Both the position numbers and the translations under genes were made by a program. The notes beneath the pieces were generated by a model. The model worked only from the letters and a program-made list of their open reading frames with translations. It did no database searches and was not told where the DNA came from. A DNA stretch of 64,000 nt, from assembly GCF_024460475.1 (NCBI RefSeq), contig NZ_JANFYN010000008.1:3085-67084 (forward strand), written 5' to 3'. The DNA is from Holdemanella sp. MSK.7.32. GTDB lineage: Bacteria > Bacillota_I > Bacilli_A > Erysipelotrichales > Erysipelotrichaceae. Positions 9,894 to 17,488 of the stretch are shown one piece after another (position 1 is the first letter of the stretch; each line of letters begins with the position of its first letter).

Positions 9894-9921
9894 AAAAAAA
9901 GAATGACTCAATCGGTCATTC
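9894..9921 (-). terminator. Intrinsic terminator between PrgI and VirB4
   Basis: On the minus strand GAATGAC pairs with GTCATTC across a 7-base loop and is followed by seven T. It lies inside the T4SS operon, 20 bases before the VirB4 gene, where a full terminator would cut expression of the downstream genes. Confidence 0.8.
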
Positions 9922-9936
9922 TCTGCTTTCTTTAAG

Positions 9937-9955
9937 TTAAGGCAGATTGCCTTAA
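9937..9955. repeat. Type 1 palindrome
   Basis: Arms TTAAGGCA/TGCCTTAA with loop GAT. It contains the stop codon of the PrgI gene. Confidence 0.9.
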
Positions 9956-10350
9956 TTTTCATTTGACAATCTGTTTTCCTGAATCATATTCTGATATTCA
10001 ATCCATTCCTTTGAATCCTCATCAGAATTTGTTTTGACTGTACCATGTGTTCGTTCCTTTGGAATGTAAAAGTATTCTTTTGGCTGTTTATAACGGTAGT
10101 TATACCACATCTGTATATGCTGGATAATAGATAAATGATCTGGCATTTCAACAAGCAGAACACCTACAAGAGCAAACATAGCAACTCCCATAATCAATCC
10201 AATAAAATCATTGAAAAAGAATTTTACTGGATAATACACTACAAGGTATCCTGCAACCATGAACACACAATCTAAGCCAGAAAATTTCCAAATCAGAATC
10301 GGCTTGACGGATTCTTTATCAACGATGATTGTAGTTTTATTGTATCCCAT
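9952..10350 (-). CDS. PrgI-family (VirB3-like) T4SS membrane protein
   Basis: The 132 residues contain two adjacent membrane segments (about 26-42 and 46-68) followed by the family-typical cytoplasmic tail HIQMWYNYRYKQPKEYFYIPKE. PrgI proteins are small inner-membrane parts of Gram-positive T4SS and normally precede VirB4, as here. The ATG overlaps the stop of the VirB6-like gene (TAATG), showing translational coupling. The stop codon is inside a type 1 palindrome. Confidence 0.88.
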   Translation of the reverse strand: MGYNKTTIIVDKESVKPILIWKFSGLDCVFMVAGYLVVYYPVKFFFNDFIGLIMGVAMFALVGVLLVEMPDHLSIIQHIQMWYNYRYKQPKEYFYIPKERTHGTVKTNSDEDSKEWIEYQNMIQENRLSNEN

Positions 10351-12389
10351 TATTTTTTACCTCTACTTTCATTACTATTGTTTCTATTTCCTAATGAATT
10401 TCGAATTTCACCACTGCTTTTCATTGTATATGTACGTACACCTGAAGCACTTGGCTTTTGAGCTTGACTGCGAGGTTTAGTATTACCATTTGTACCAGAC
10501 GATCTAACAGCAGGCTTTGTGCTTGATGAAGGCCTTTGACCTTGTGGCTGTGGCTTTGGACCTGAAGATTGTGCTCCGCCTAAACTGTTACGTGTCGAAG
10601 CACTGCTATGCATCTGGAAAGAATGAGCACCACCTGTACTGCCACCAACACCAGAAGAACCACCAGAACCTCCGCTTGTTCCGCCTGAACTTCCTCCACC
10701 AGAAGCACCGCCACCACCGGAATTAAAAGAAGTGTAATTTGGTGTGGATGTATCACTTCCGCCACCATCACTCGACTGGTCGCTACCTCCACCACCAGAG
10801 AAGCGATTACCTAAATCGCTTAAAAACATAGGCACTGGTCCTCTTTGATGTACTGGATCGCCCATCTGAGCACCGGTTTCTGGGTTAAATGCTATAGTAT
10901 CTGACCCTCTGAAAGCCGATAATCGTCTTTTCTGCATTGAGCCTGTTTGTTGCCCTGCGGAGTTGAAAGAATCTGTTCTTTTCTTACCGCCAATGTTCGC
11001 CATACCACCAGCTCTTGTACGTTCAATACTGCCACCAACACCAGATGCCAACTGATCGTTACCAAAAATGGCACCACGAATACCACCTTGTCTACCAGTA
11101 ACACCACCCATATTCATGGAATTACCTAATGCAGCACCTTTTATACCACCTGTACGATTACCATTACTATCTGGATTACCGAATATTGCTCCACGTGCTC
11201 CACCGACACGGTTTCCTTGACCGTTGACATCACCTAAAATCTTGCCACGTGCTCCACCTTCCAAGTGTCCTGTATGTGGGTTACTGCGACCAATTACAGA
11301 GCCAACAGCACCTGACACCAAGCTTTTAGCCATACCAAGTCCACCTCTGAACTGATTTAAAGTATCAAGAATACCAGAAGCATATCCACCAATCATAGCC
11401 TGTACAAAGTTTGGTGCAGTCATGATAAGAGAAAATGCACCAAAATAAAGTGCAACGGACGCTACTGGCATGGTTGATGTTGCTGATGATATAGATTCGA
11501 GAAGTCCTACAAACAGTGACAACAGAAATATCTGTGTCAGATTCTGTGCCCATGCTCCAAATATCGTCGCTTTCCACACATTAAATGCCTGCGGATTCTG
11601 AGGGTTTGTCATACTTGTACAGGCGAGCGGTCCTATGACATAATAAAAACCTATGGAAATGACTCGCACTGCAATCTGTATACATATGACAAAAAGCATT
11701 ACTACATATACACACATTCCAACAATTGCCATAAAAATACTAAAGTCCCATACGTAATTATCACCATCACGTTTTGTGATCTTTAATTCATTTTTGTTGT
11801 ACTGCTCTACAAATTTTGAAGCTCCATAATCTCCGTCTTTTGGTAATCCACCAAAGGAGATCAGAACAGATTCAATCAGAGAATCACCTAATTGGGATGT
11901 AGCTGAATCCGCTTTTACTTCATTTGTCAGATTTACATTTAAAATTGCTTTTGATGCATCCTGCATGACTGGATTGATAATTTTTGTAATTCCTACAGTC
12001 AGTGAACAGGCAATCGCAATACCTAAAGCAGTACTGCCCAATTTTTTATGTATATCCATACCTGCATCATCATCACGTATCATAGCTGAAACAATCTCCC
12101 ATGTGATCTTAGCCGGAATTGCAAGAAACATCAGTGCTAATGAGCAGTTAAAAGCAGTCGATAAAAACTCATTGTGGGAAAACAGGTCAAGACCAATAAC
12201 ACCATTTACAATCGAATTCAAAAGTGAATTGACCATACCTAAAAGACCACTTAGAATACTCCAAAAAAATGACTGTAACAGATCCTGTGCACCACGAACA
12301 ACATTATTTTTTACACCTTCAATCAATCCACCGAAAAGATAGTGGTTATTTGGAAGTGTTGCCACAGCAAATATTACATTATGTATCAT
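10350..12389 (-). CDS. VirB6/TrbL-like polytopic channel protein with long Gly/Ser-rich tail
   Basis: The first 345 residues hold seven or so membrane segments with the conserved block SIGFYYVIGPLACTSM and QNLTQIFLLSLFVGLLES, as in TrbL/VirB6 channel proteins of Gram-positive T4SS. Residues 360-480 contain five imperfect repeats of GGxRGxIxGNxxxxGNR, and residues 520-679 are Gly/Ser-rich and disordered. The tail would lie inside or outside the membrane and could act in partner binding. AAAGGATG precedes the ATG at 12389. The total of 679 residues is longer than the membrane core needs; the repeat tail explains the excess. Confidence 0.85.
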   Translation of the reverse strand: MIHNVIFAVATLPNNHYLFGGLIEGVKNNVVRGAQDLLQSFFWSILSGLLGMVNSLLNSIVNGVIGLDLFSHNEFLSTAFNCSLALMFLAIPAKITWEIVSAMIRDDDAGMDIHKKLGSTALGIAIACSLTVGITKIINPVMQDASKAILNVNLTNEVKADSATSQLGDSLIESVLISFGGLPKDGDYGASKFVEQYNKNELKITKRDGDNYVWDFSIFMAIVGMCVYVVMLFVICIQIAVRVISIGFYYVIGPLACTSMTNPQNPQAFNVWKATIFGAWAQNLTQIFLLSLFVGLLESISSATSTMPVASVALYFGAFSLIMTAPNFVQAMIGGYASGILDTLNQFRGGLGMAKSLVSGAVGSVIGRSNPHTGHLEGGARGKILGDVNGQGNRVGGARGAIFGNPDSNGNRTGGIKGAALGNSMNMGGVTGRQGGIRGAIFGNDQLASGVGGSIERTRAGGMANIGGKKRTDSFNSAGQQTGSMQKRRLSAFRGSDTIAFNPETGAQMGDPVHQRGPVPMFLSDLGNRFSGGGGSDQSSDGGGSDTSTPNYTSFNSGGGGASGGGSSGGTSGGSGGSSGVGGSTGGAHSFQMHSSASTRNSLGGAQSSGPKPQPQGQRPSSSTKPAVRSSGTNGNTKPRSQAQKPSASGVRTYTMKSSGEIRNSLGNRNNSNESRGKK

Positions 12390-12403
12390 ATAATCATCCT
12401 TTC

Positions 12404-13183
12404 TTAGAATGCTACTTGTACAAGCTTTATAAGCAATACTGCTGTACCTAGTCCAGCAAAAAATGCTTTCGTAAGATCAAAGGCTGTAAACATCTTTTCC
12501 ACTTTTTTAGGCAAAGCTTTATCAATTCTATCAACAACTGTCTTCATGGATTCAGATTTATTTATTAATCCTTTTACATCATTTGATAAACCTTCCACCT
12601 GTTCAAAAGAAGCTTTTTTCATCGTTTGCTTCTTCATCTGTTCCTTTAACAAACCTTCCATAGAAACAACAACACCATATGTTTTAGCACTGGCTTCTTC
12701 CTTTCTAAAATCCTGTACAGAAGTATTTGTATCTTTGGCTATCGTTGTTAAATCGGATAAAGATTCCATGATCTCACTGTTATCTACATGAACACAGGCA
12801 TTTGATTCATTTTCATCCGCTGTGTCATGGTACAAATCATTTGTTGTATCCTGTTCTTCAGCCATTATTTCAACTTCTGTGTATTGTTCACGCTTTTTAT
12901 CAAAAAACCAAACATAGAATTGTTTTAGAAGCGATGAAACATTGGATACATTAAAATTTCTCACATCAATGTCATTTTTTTCCTTATCAAACCAATCCAT
13001 AAACCCACATACCTGTTTCGTGTTTTCCAGATAACCAATAACATTTTGATAATAGGTAATGATAATATTATTATCTTTATCCCATCCAAGTTCACTGATT
13101 TTCTTTTCGATCGGCTCAAATTCAAATTTCTTTTCCAGAGCCACTTTCGCAGTTTCAAACTTATTTTCTTCCATTACCGGCAT
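12404..13183 (-). CDS. Tail-anchored T4SS-associated protein
   Basis: This 259-residue acidic, helical protein ends with a single membrane segment (residues 240-257, FFAGLGTAVLLIKLVQV) and so is a tail-anchored protein with a cytoplasmic body. I do not recognise a domain. The region 150-235 is likely coiled coil. It lies between the VirB2-like and VirB6-like genes with strong binding site AAGGAGG, so it is probably a T4SS component. Upstream lie a type 1 palindrome, a long hairpin and a terminator. Confidence 0.65.
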   Translation of the reverse strand: MPVMEENKFETAKVALEKKFEFEPIEKKISELGWDKDNNIIITYYQNVIGYLENTKQVCGFMDWFDKEKNDIDVRNFNVSNVSSLLKQFYVWFFDKKREQYTEVEIMAEEQDTTNDLYHDTADENESNACVHVDNSEIMESLSDLTTIAKDTNTSVQDFRKEEASAKTYGVVVSMEGLLKEQMKKQTMKKASFEQVEGLSNDVKGLINKSESMKTVVDRIDKALPKKVEKMFTAFDLTKAFFAGLGTAVLLIKLVQVAF

Positions 13184-13220
13184 ATTTCTTATCCTCCTTG
13201 TAATATATGCACCTCAAAAA

Positions 13221-13239
13221 TTAAGGCACATTGCCTTAA
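13221..13239. repeat. Type 1 palindrome
   Basis: Arms TTAAGGCA/TGCCTTAA with loop CAT. The stem extends to 12 base pairs by flanking AAAA/TTTT. Confidence 0.9.
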
Positions 13240-13240
13240 T

Positions 13241-13287
13241 TTTAAGATTTATAGAACAACAGAATAATTTGTCCTATAAATCTTAAA
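13241..13287. promoter_or_regulatory. Hairpin in the leader of the tail-anchored protein
   Basis: AAGATTTATAG at 13244-13254 is the exact complement of CTATAAATCTT at 13274-13284, and pairing extends by A-T pairs. It overlaps the edge of the adjoining terminator, so the two structures may compete. Confidence 0.6.
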
Positions 13288-13320
13288 AAAGAGAGTAGCG
13301 AAAACCCGCAACCCTCTTTA
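13284..13320 (-). terminator. Intrinsic terminator after the VirB2-like gene
   Basis: The minus strand reads AAGAG...GCG, loop GGTTTT, CGC...CTCTT and then a run of T. It begins a few bases after the stop at 13328 and lies inside the T4SS operon. Confidence 0.75.
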
Positions 13321-13327
13321 TTTAAAA

Positions 13328-13579
13328 TTAACTTTTCATAAATAATGTTTTGAAGATGTTAATCAACACTGGAATAATAAACACGAAAATCAATCCTATA
13401 AATACACCTTTAGTTTTCTGTGAATACATTTGATCTTCCTGTGGACCAGCAAACATCTCACGAATTTTGTAGTATGCAGCAAAGCATCCTGCTCCTAATA
13501 CTGCAATTGCCTGCAAGAATGTCTGTAAAGATGTCAATGCAGGATTAAAAACTTCAAACAATTGACTCCAAGCTCCCAT
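13328..13579 (-). CDS. VirB2/TrbC-like small membrane protein
   Basis: The 83-residue protein has two membrane segments (about 20-38 and 58-78) joined by a short polar loop, which is the layout of VirB2-like conjugation subunits of Gram-positive systems. It has AGGAGG 6 bases before the ATG. The stop of the 56-residue gene upstream lies inside that site. No cleavable signal peptide is evident. The functional call rests on size, topology and position beside VirB6-like and PrgI genes. Confidence 0.7.
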   Translation of the reverse strand: MGAWSQLFEVFNPALTSLQTFLQAIAVLGAGCFAAYYKIREMFAGPQEDQMYSQKTKGVFIGLIFVFIIPVLINIFKTLFMKS

Positions 13580-13588
13580 AAAAACCTC

Positions 13589-13759
13589 CTATAAGCTCAT
13601 CATAAAGCTGACAACTAGTCCAGCAACGATACCGATAACAATACGTAACAATAAAGACTGACCACCTTCGATATCTTTTTCTTCTAATGGTTTTTTTAAG
13701 AAAACCCAAGAAACAAGTGTCATCATGGCAATGTCAAAAATAGTAATTGCAAGATTCAT
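13589..13759 (-). CDS. Small membrane protein, 56 residues, T4SS region
   Basis: An ATG at 13759 with AAGGAGG 9 bases upstream opens a 56-residue frame ending in TAG at 13589. It has an N-terminal membrane segment (LAITIFDIAMMTLVSWVFL), a polar KKPLEEKDIEGGQ loop and a second segment (LRIVIGIVAGLVVSFMM). I do not recognise the family, but topology and position suggest a second VirB2-like or accessory channel component. The excellent binding site and tight spacing make it a real gene. Confidence 0.8.
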   Translation of the reverse strand: MNLAITIFDIAMMTLVSWVFLKKPLEEKDIEGGQSLLLRIVIGIVAGLVVSFMMSL

Positions 13760-13774
13760 AAGTATATCCTCCTT

Positions 13775-14737
13775 TTAATTTAAAACAAGTCGCATTCCAA
13801 GATAGATGCCATTGCTATCCTGTAATGGTGTACATGACCCTGAACGTCCAGATGCCATTAATGCGGATTGACAGGCACTCGGTGCTGATGACATATCATA
13901 CCCCTGTGAAAACAAATAATCCCTTGTAACAGGTGTACTGCTACTTGGCTGTTGAGTCTGGGCGGAAGAATTAGATGTTGCAGGTGAATTTGATACATTG
14001 TTATTTGTATTCGTAGAAGGTGCTTGAGATTGCTGAGCACTCTGCTGTTGTTGCTGTTGCCTTTCCGCTTCTCTTTGCTTTTCTTCTTCCTCTGCTTTTC
14101 TCTTTTCTTCCTCTTTTTTCCTTTCCTCTTCTTTTTGTTTTTCTTCCTGTTCTTTTTTAGTGTCTTTAATAATAACTGTTAGTTTTTTGGATGCTGTGTT
14201 TCCTGATGTGTCCCAAGCTTTGATTACTAACTTATAAGTCCCTGTCTTATTTTTATTCAATTTATCAATGTTTTTGACTTTTACCTTTACATCCTTGGAA
14301 GCATCATAATTGTCCGACACAGAATAATAGTTGTTGATACCTTTCATTTCGCCTACTTCAAAAGTCAAGCTATTGTCCTTGACCTTGATTACAGGTTTGA
14401 CGCTATCAACAATATTTGCTTCTACTGTGTATTTTTCATCGCCAATCGTATAGATAAGCTCCTGCTTGCCTAATTTTTCCAGATCCCCTTTTTTTAACGA
14501 TGGACAGACCATTGTAATGTTACTTACATGTATCTTGTTTCCGTCAATAGATGAGCCGGATATTGGGTATGAATCAATACGCTTCACATACTCTGCTGTA
14601 TTTACATCCTCATCCCCTAAATCAATACGGATTGAATCTTGAAAAATCACATCGTGTGTCTGAGGTGTAGATGAGCTACAGCCAATAAGTGTCAAAAACA
14701 TCATTAAGACACAACATAATCGTTCTAATTTTTTCAT
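13775..14737 (-). CDS. Lipoprotein with Ig-like domain and coiled-coil stalk, T4SS region
   Basis: The start at 14737 gives 320 residues beginning MKKLERLCCVLMMFLTLIGC, a lipoprotein signal with lipobox LIGC. Residues about 100-200 form a beta-sandwich of the bacterial Ig type (VKPVIKVKDNSLTFEVGE, KTGTYKLVIKAWDTSGN). A Glu/Lys/Arg-rich helix (residues 205-240) and a Gln/Ser/Asn-rich linker lead to a conserved-looking C-terminal segment with two Cys (ACQSALM, GSCTPL). It is probably surface-exposed and may support mating contacts. AAGGGGG precedes the start. Confidence 0.75.
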   Translation of the reverse strand: MKKLERLCCVLMMFLTLIGCSSSTPQTHDVIFQDSIRIDLGDEDVNTAEYVKRIDSYPISGSSIDGNKIHVSNITMVCPSLKKGDLEKLGKQELIYTIGDEKYTVEANIVDSVKPVIKVKDNSLTFEVGEMKGINNYYSVSDNYDASKDVKVKVKNIDKLNKNKTGTYKLVIKAWDTSGNTASKKLTVIIKDTKKEQEEKQKEEERKKEEEKRKAEEEEKQREAERQQQQQQSAQQSQAPSTNTNNNVSNSPATSNSSAQTQQPSSSTPVTRDYLFSQGYDMSSAPSACQSALMASGRSGSCTPLQDSNGIYLGMRLVLN

Positions 14738-14768
14738 AAACTCCCCCTTACACATCAATTTAAAACAT

Positions 14769-14793
14769 TAAAAAAGTCCTCACCATGAGGACC
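14769..14793 (-). terminator. Intrinsic terminator
   Basis: GTCCTC/GAGGAC stem followed on the minus strand by a run of six T. It is the second of two tandem terminators between HU and the lipoprotein gene. Confidence 0.8.
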
Positions 14794-14879
14794 TATCATC
14801 TAATCTTAATCTATTTAGGTATATCAAACCCCTTTCAGTTATTATTAATTAATCACCGCATTTAATCAGTCACTGCAAC

Positions 14880-14910
14880 TAAAAAAAGTCCTGTCAGGGT
14901 ACAGGACTTG
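14880..14910 (-). terminator. Intrinsic terminator after HU
   Basis: AAGTCCTGT pairs with ACAGGACTT and is followed on the minus strand by seven T. The 85 bases between the two terminators are AT-rich; I see no clear promoter there. Confidence 0.8.
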
Positions 14911-14987
14911 AACTATCTGGACTTACATCATGTGGAAAAAAGTCGATATAAGACATGAAAGCCAGAATATAAACTAATGCAAAACAA

Positions 14988-15263
14988 TTAGTTAACTTTT
15001 TCTTTTAATGATTTTGAAGGTCTGAATTTAACATTTTTAGACGCTTTGATTCTGATTTTTTCCTTTGTTGCAGGATTGATTCCATCACGTTCTCCACGTT
15101 CAGTGACTTCAAATTTACCAAATCCAAAAACATCTACTGTTTCTCCTTTTGATAAGGCTTCTACCATATTATCAAACACACTGTTTACAATTTCGTCCAC
15201 ACTCTTTTTTGTTAATGTGGGGTTGCTCATAATAATATTTTGTACTAGATCTTTTTTGTTCAT
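14988..15263 (-). CDS. HU-family DNA-binding protein
   Basis: The 91 residues match HU over the whole length: N-terminal helices with VDEIVNSVFDNMVEALSKGE, the strand motif VDVFGFGKFEV, and the arm region with GINPATKEKI and FRPSKSLK. HU bends DNA and could serve plasmid replication, recombination or relaxosome formation. AAGGAG lies 9 bases before the ATG. It appears to be its own short unit, ended by a strong terminator. Confidence 0.95.
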   Translation of the reverse strand: MNKKDLVQNIIMSNPTLTKKSVDEIVNSVFDNMVEALSKGETVDVFGFGKFEVTERGERDGINPATKEKIRIKASKNVKFRPSKSLKEKVN

Positions 15264-15335
15264 TTTAATTTCTCCTTCTGTTATGAATTCCTTTTTTACT
15301 TTAATATAAGATTAAAAAAAATACAAACAATTCAA

Positions 15336-15360
15336 TCGTTAAGGCAATCTGCCTTAACGA
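15336..15360. repeat. Type 1 palindrome with extended stem
   Basis: Arms TTAAGGCA/TGCCTTAA (15339-15357), loop ATC. The stem extends to 13 base pairs through AATCG/CGATT, a flank not shared by other copies. It directly follows the stop of the 62-residue gene. Confidence 0.9.
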
Positions 15361-15549
15361 TTATATTCCTTTATACATAGATTTTAATATGTTTTGTTTT
15401 ACATGACTTATCTGATCTTTATAACGATTATAACTATCTATGACATCTTTAGGTGCGTTAGGCAAAGGTTCATACATATCATCTAAATATATCCTGTTCT
15501 GCGATTCTCTCCAGAACGTATCAAATTTGATTTTTGAAAAATCGTACAT
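15361..15549 (-). CDS. Unknown 62-residue protein
   Basis: A small soluble protein rich in Tyr, Asp and Lys (SKIKFDTFWRESQNRIYLDDMYEPL). It begins 3 bases after the secreted protein gene, with AAAGGAAA upstream, and ends just before a type 1 palindrome. No family is recognised. Confidence 0.55.
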   Translation of the reverse strand: MYDFSKIKFDTFWRESQNRIYLDDMYEPLPNAPKDVIDSYNRYKDQISHVKQNILKSMYKGI

Positions 15550-15552
15550 ACA

Positions 15553-16692
15553 TTAATTTCCTTTTACCTGCAATACAGTGTTGCTAATTGGCTGACTATC
15601 ACCATCTAAACCGGATATGGTATTGGATGAAATTTTAAAATCAAAAGTCTTTAAACATACATCCTTTAGGTCAGCTTTTACAATTTTATAATCTCCATCA
15701 GGAAGAACCACAGGCAAGACACACATGCCTTTTTTTAATGTAAATGTACTTATCCAACGTACACCGTCATACATACTGATATACCCTTTTTTATCTGTTT
15801 TTAAATAGTCATTTTTATAATTTTTCAACACCATCCCTTCACTGTTCAGCATTTTGATTTTAAATGTTCCATTATCTTCAACAAGCTTATCATTCTTATT
15901 TTTCAAAATGATTCTTGTTGCTGACTTAATATACTGGTTGCTTTCAATTATTTTTACTGTCCCTGTTTTATCAGAAGAAAACTCATATCTATTATTTAGA
16001 TGGATATACGTATATGGAATGTCTTTGTTTCTAGTTACTATCAGCTCAAAAGGCTCAGATTCAGATTCATCATCCAATTTTTTAATAATGTAAGTGCCCT
16101 TTAAAAAATCTTTCGTTTGAAGTACTCCATTTTCATCAGACTCTAAAATTTGATAGTCATTTTCCAAACCATTTTCTTGTGCTAATTCAATAGCTTCTTC
16201 TATATTCTCATCTGTTTCTTCATAAAGGCTTTTTTTAACACAACCATATTTAACATAACCTGGCATTACTTCACCATTTTCATCGGTAGTAATTGATGTG
16301 ATTTTAAAACGAGAATGCATCTCAGTCAGATTTATAGTCAAATTGGTATCCATATCCTGTGTCTTATAAGTAAATGTATAATCTTTTGCAGATATCTTTT
16401 CGATTTTTTTACCATTTTGTTTTAAGACGGAACTATCATCTTGTACGGAGTCGATACCATATTTTGAATGAATCGTTATTTTTAACTGTGTCCCCTTGTC
16501 AAAGGAAAAAGAATCATCTCCACCATCCACTGGATAGGTTATATCTTCATCCGTCATGATTTCTGCCGTTCCCAAACCACCCGTCAATTCTATGTGCAAT
16601 GTACTGGTACTTTTCGCCTGTATGCCAAATGACGAAGATACCAACATTATTGAGGATAACATTCCAGTACATAAATATCTTTTTAAATGCAT
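15553..16692 (-). CDS. Secreted beta-domain protein without wall anchor
   Basis: The start at 16692 (MHLKRYLC) has AAGGTGG 8 bases upstream and a signal peptide ending near SSFGIQA. The mature part of about 350 residues alternates beta-strands; residues 130-230 resemble a SpaA/Cna B-type domain (TDENGEVMPGYVKYG...GTYIIKKL). There is no LPxTG motif or C-terminal membrane segment, so it is probably released or bound by another surface protein. It could be a ligand or accessory of the pilus made further along the element. I do not recognise a specific family. Confidence 0.65.
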   Translation of the reverse strand: MHLKRYLCTGMLSSIMLVSSSFGIQAKSTSTLHIELTGGLGTAEIMTDEDITYPVDGGDDSFSFDKGTQLKITIHSKYGIDSVQDDSSVLKQNGKKIEKISAKDYTFTYKTQDMDTNLTINLTEMHSRFKITSITTDENGEVMPGYVKYGCVKKSLYEETDENIEEAIELAQENGLENDYQILESDENGVLQTKDFLKGTYIIKKLDDESESEPFELIVTRNKDIPYTYIHLNNRYEFSSDKTGTVKIIESNQYIKSATRIILKNKNDKLVEDNGTFKIKMLNSEGMVLKNYKNDYLKTDKKGYISMYDGVRWISTFTLKKGMCVLPVVLPDGDYKIVKADLKDVCLKTFDFKISSNTISGLDGDSQPISNTVLQVKGN

Positions 16693-16755
16693 TCTTTGCA
16701 CCACCTTCCCTTCATCCTGCATATTTCATAATGACAGTAATACCATCTTTACAAT

Positions 16756-17196
16756 TTATTGGTCTGGATCAATATAATCCAGAACCATATGGAAATGACA
16801 GAAATCCCTAGGCTGATCGTTATGTACGATGATAAGAATCGGATAATAGTGCTTACACATCATATCCTTGATAATTTTCTGCATTTCCTTATGCATATTT
16901 TCATTCCATTCAAAAATGTCATCTCTAGGACATTCCACTACGGAAAAATAGAGATGATTTATATCCTGCTTCCACTGCTTATAGAAATTCTCTTTTATTG
17001 ATTTGCGTGTATCCAGCTTAAAGCGAAATACACCTGTATCTGTTGGATCGCCAAGTGTAAATAATTCATTTTTTGAGGTTAAGTCATTCGTCCATCTCTG
17101 TGCACTGTCTGCGCGTAACAGACAGATCAAACAACTTTTAAAATCAGATTCGTTTTTAAATTTATTGATCTTAATATCATTATTAAAGTACATCAT
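16756..17196 (-). CDS. Unknown 146-residue protein with a relaxase-like His motif
   Basis: The protein is not recognised with certainty. Near its C-terminus it has IIVHNDQPRDFCHFHMVLDY, in which H-x-D and H-x-H are spaced as in the metal site of HUH endonucleases (compare HTNTDNPHCH in the relaxase of this window). No catalytic Tyr is obvious apart from Tyr3. AAGGAGA lies 6 bases before the ATG. It may be a stand-alone HUH-like domain, or the motif may be chance. It precedes the secreted protein gene and follows a type 1 palindrome. Confidence 0.6.
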   Translation of the reverse strand: MMYFNNDIKINKFKNESDFKSCLICLLRADSAQRWTNDLTSKNELFTLGDPTDTGVFRFKLDTRKSIKENFYKQWKQDINHLYFSVVECPRDDIFEWNENMHKEMQKIIKDMMCKHYYPILIIVHNDQPRDFCHFHMVLDYIDPDQ

Positions 17197-17215
17197 TTAT
17201 CATCTCCTTACATCA

Positions 17216-17234
17216 TTAAGGCAATTTGCCTTAA
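17216..17234. repeat. Type 1 palindrome
   Basis: Arms TTAAGGCA/TGCCTTAA, loop ATT, between the frameshifted small gene and the gene at 16756. Confidence 0.9.
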
Positions 17235-17259
17235 ATAGATATATCTAATTCTTTTGTAT

Positions 17260-17399
17260 TCAAGTAATCGCAACTTGACATTTATAAAATGAATACTTAT
17301 CATCTAAAGTAGATAGAGCAAGCTCCAAATCATCCAACACTTGGAATTGGAATGAATTGATAATTTGCTCTTTTTTTTCTTTATCATGTCCTCGCTCAT
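17260..17399 (-). pseudogene. Small gene with frameshift in an A8 run
   Basis: A strong AAGGAGG site precedes an ATG at 17399 (MSEDMIKKK...). That frame stops after 31 residues. Removing one A from the run of eight A at 17371-17378 joins it to a good frame, EQIINSFQFQVLDDLELAL...YSFYKCQVAIT, ending at 17260, for a 45-residue product. The gene may be broken, misread, or expressed by slippage on the A run. Confidence 0.55.
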
Positions 17400-17415
17400 A
17401 ATTTTTGTACCTCCT

Positions 17416-17442
17416 TTTTCTAAGGCAAATTGCCTTAGAAAA
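17416..17442. repeat. Type 1 palindrome with compensated arms
   Basis: Here the outer pair is C-G instead of T-A (CTAAGGCA/TGCCTTAG) and the stem extends to 12 pairs with TTTT/AAAA. It abuts the AAGGAGG site of the small gene. Confidence 0.9.
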
Positions 17443-17468
17443 CAATATATGTAATAAAAATAAAAAAC

Positions 17469-17487
17469 TTAAGGCAATTTGCCTTAA
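17469..17487. repeat. Type 1 palindrome
   Basis: Arms TTAAGGCA/TGCCTTAA, loop ATT, beginning 1 base after the stop of the HipA-like gene. Confidence 0.9.
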
Positions 17488-17488
17488 G

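Noticed and set aside
14794..14879. Promoter between the two tandem terminators
   Set aside because: No pair of boxes with proper spacing was convincing by eye.
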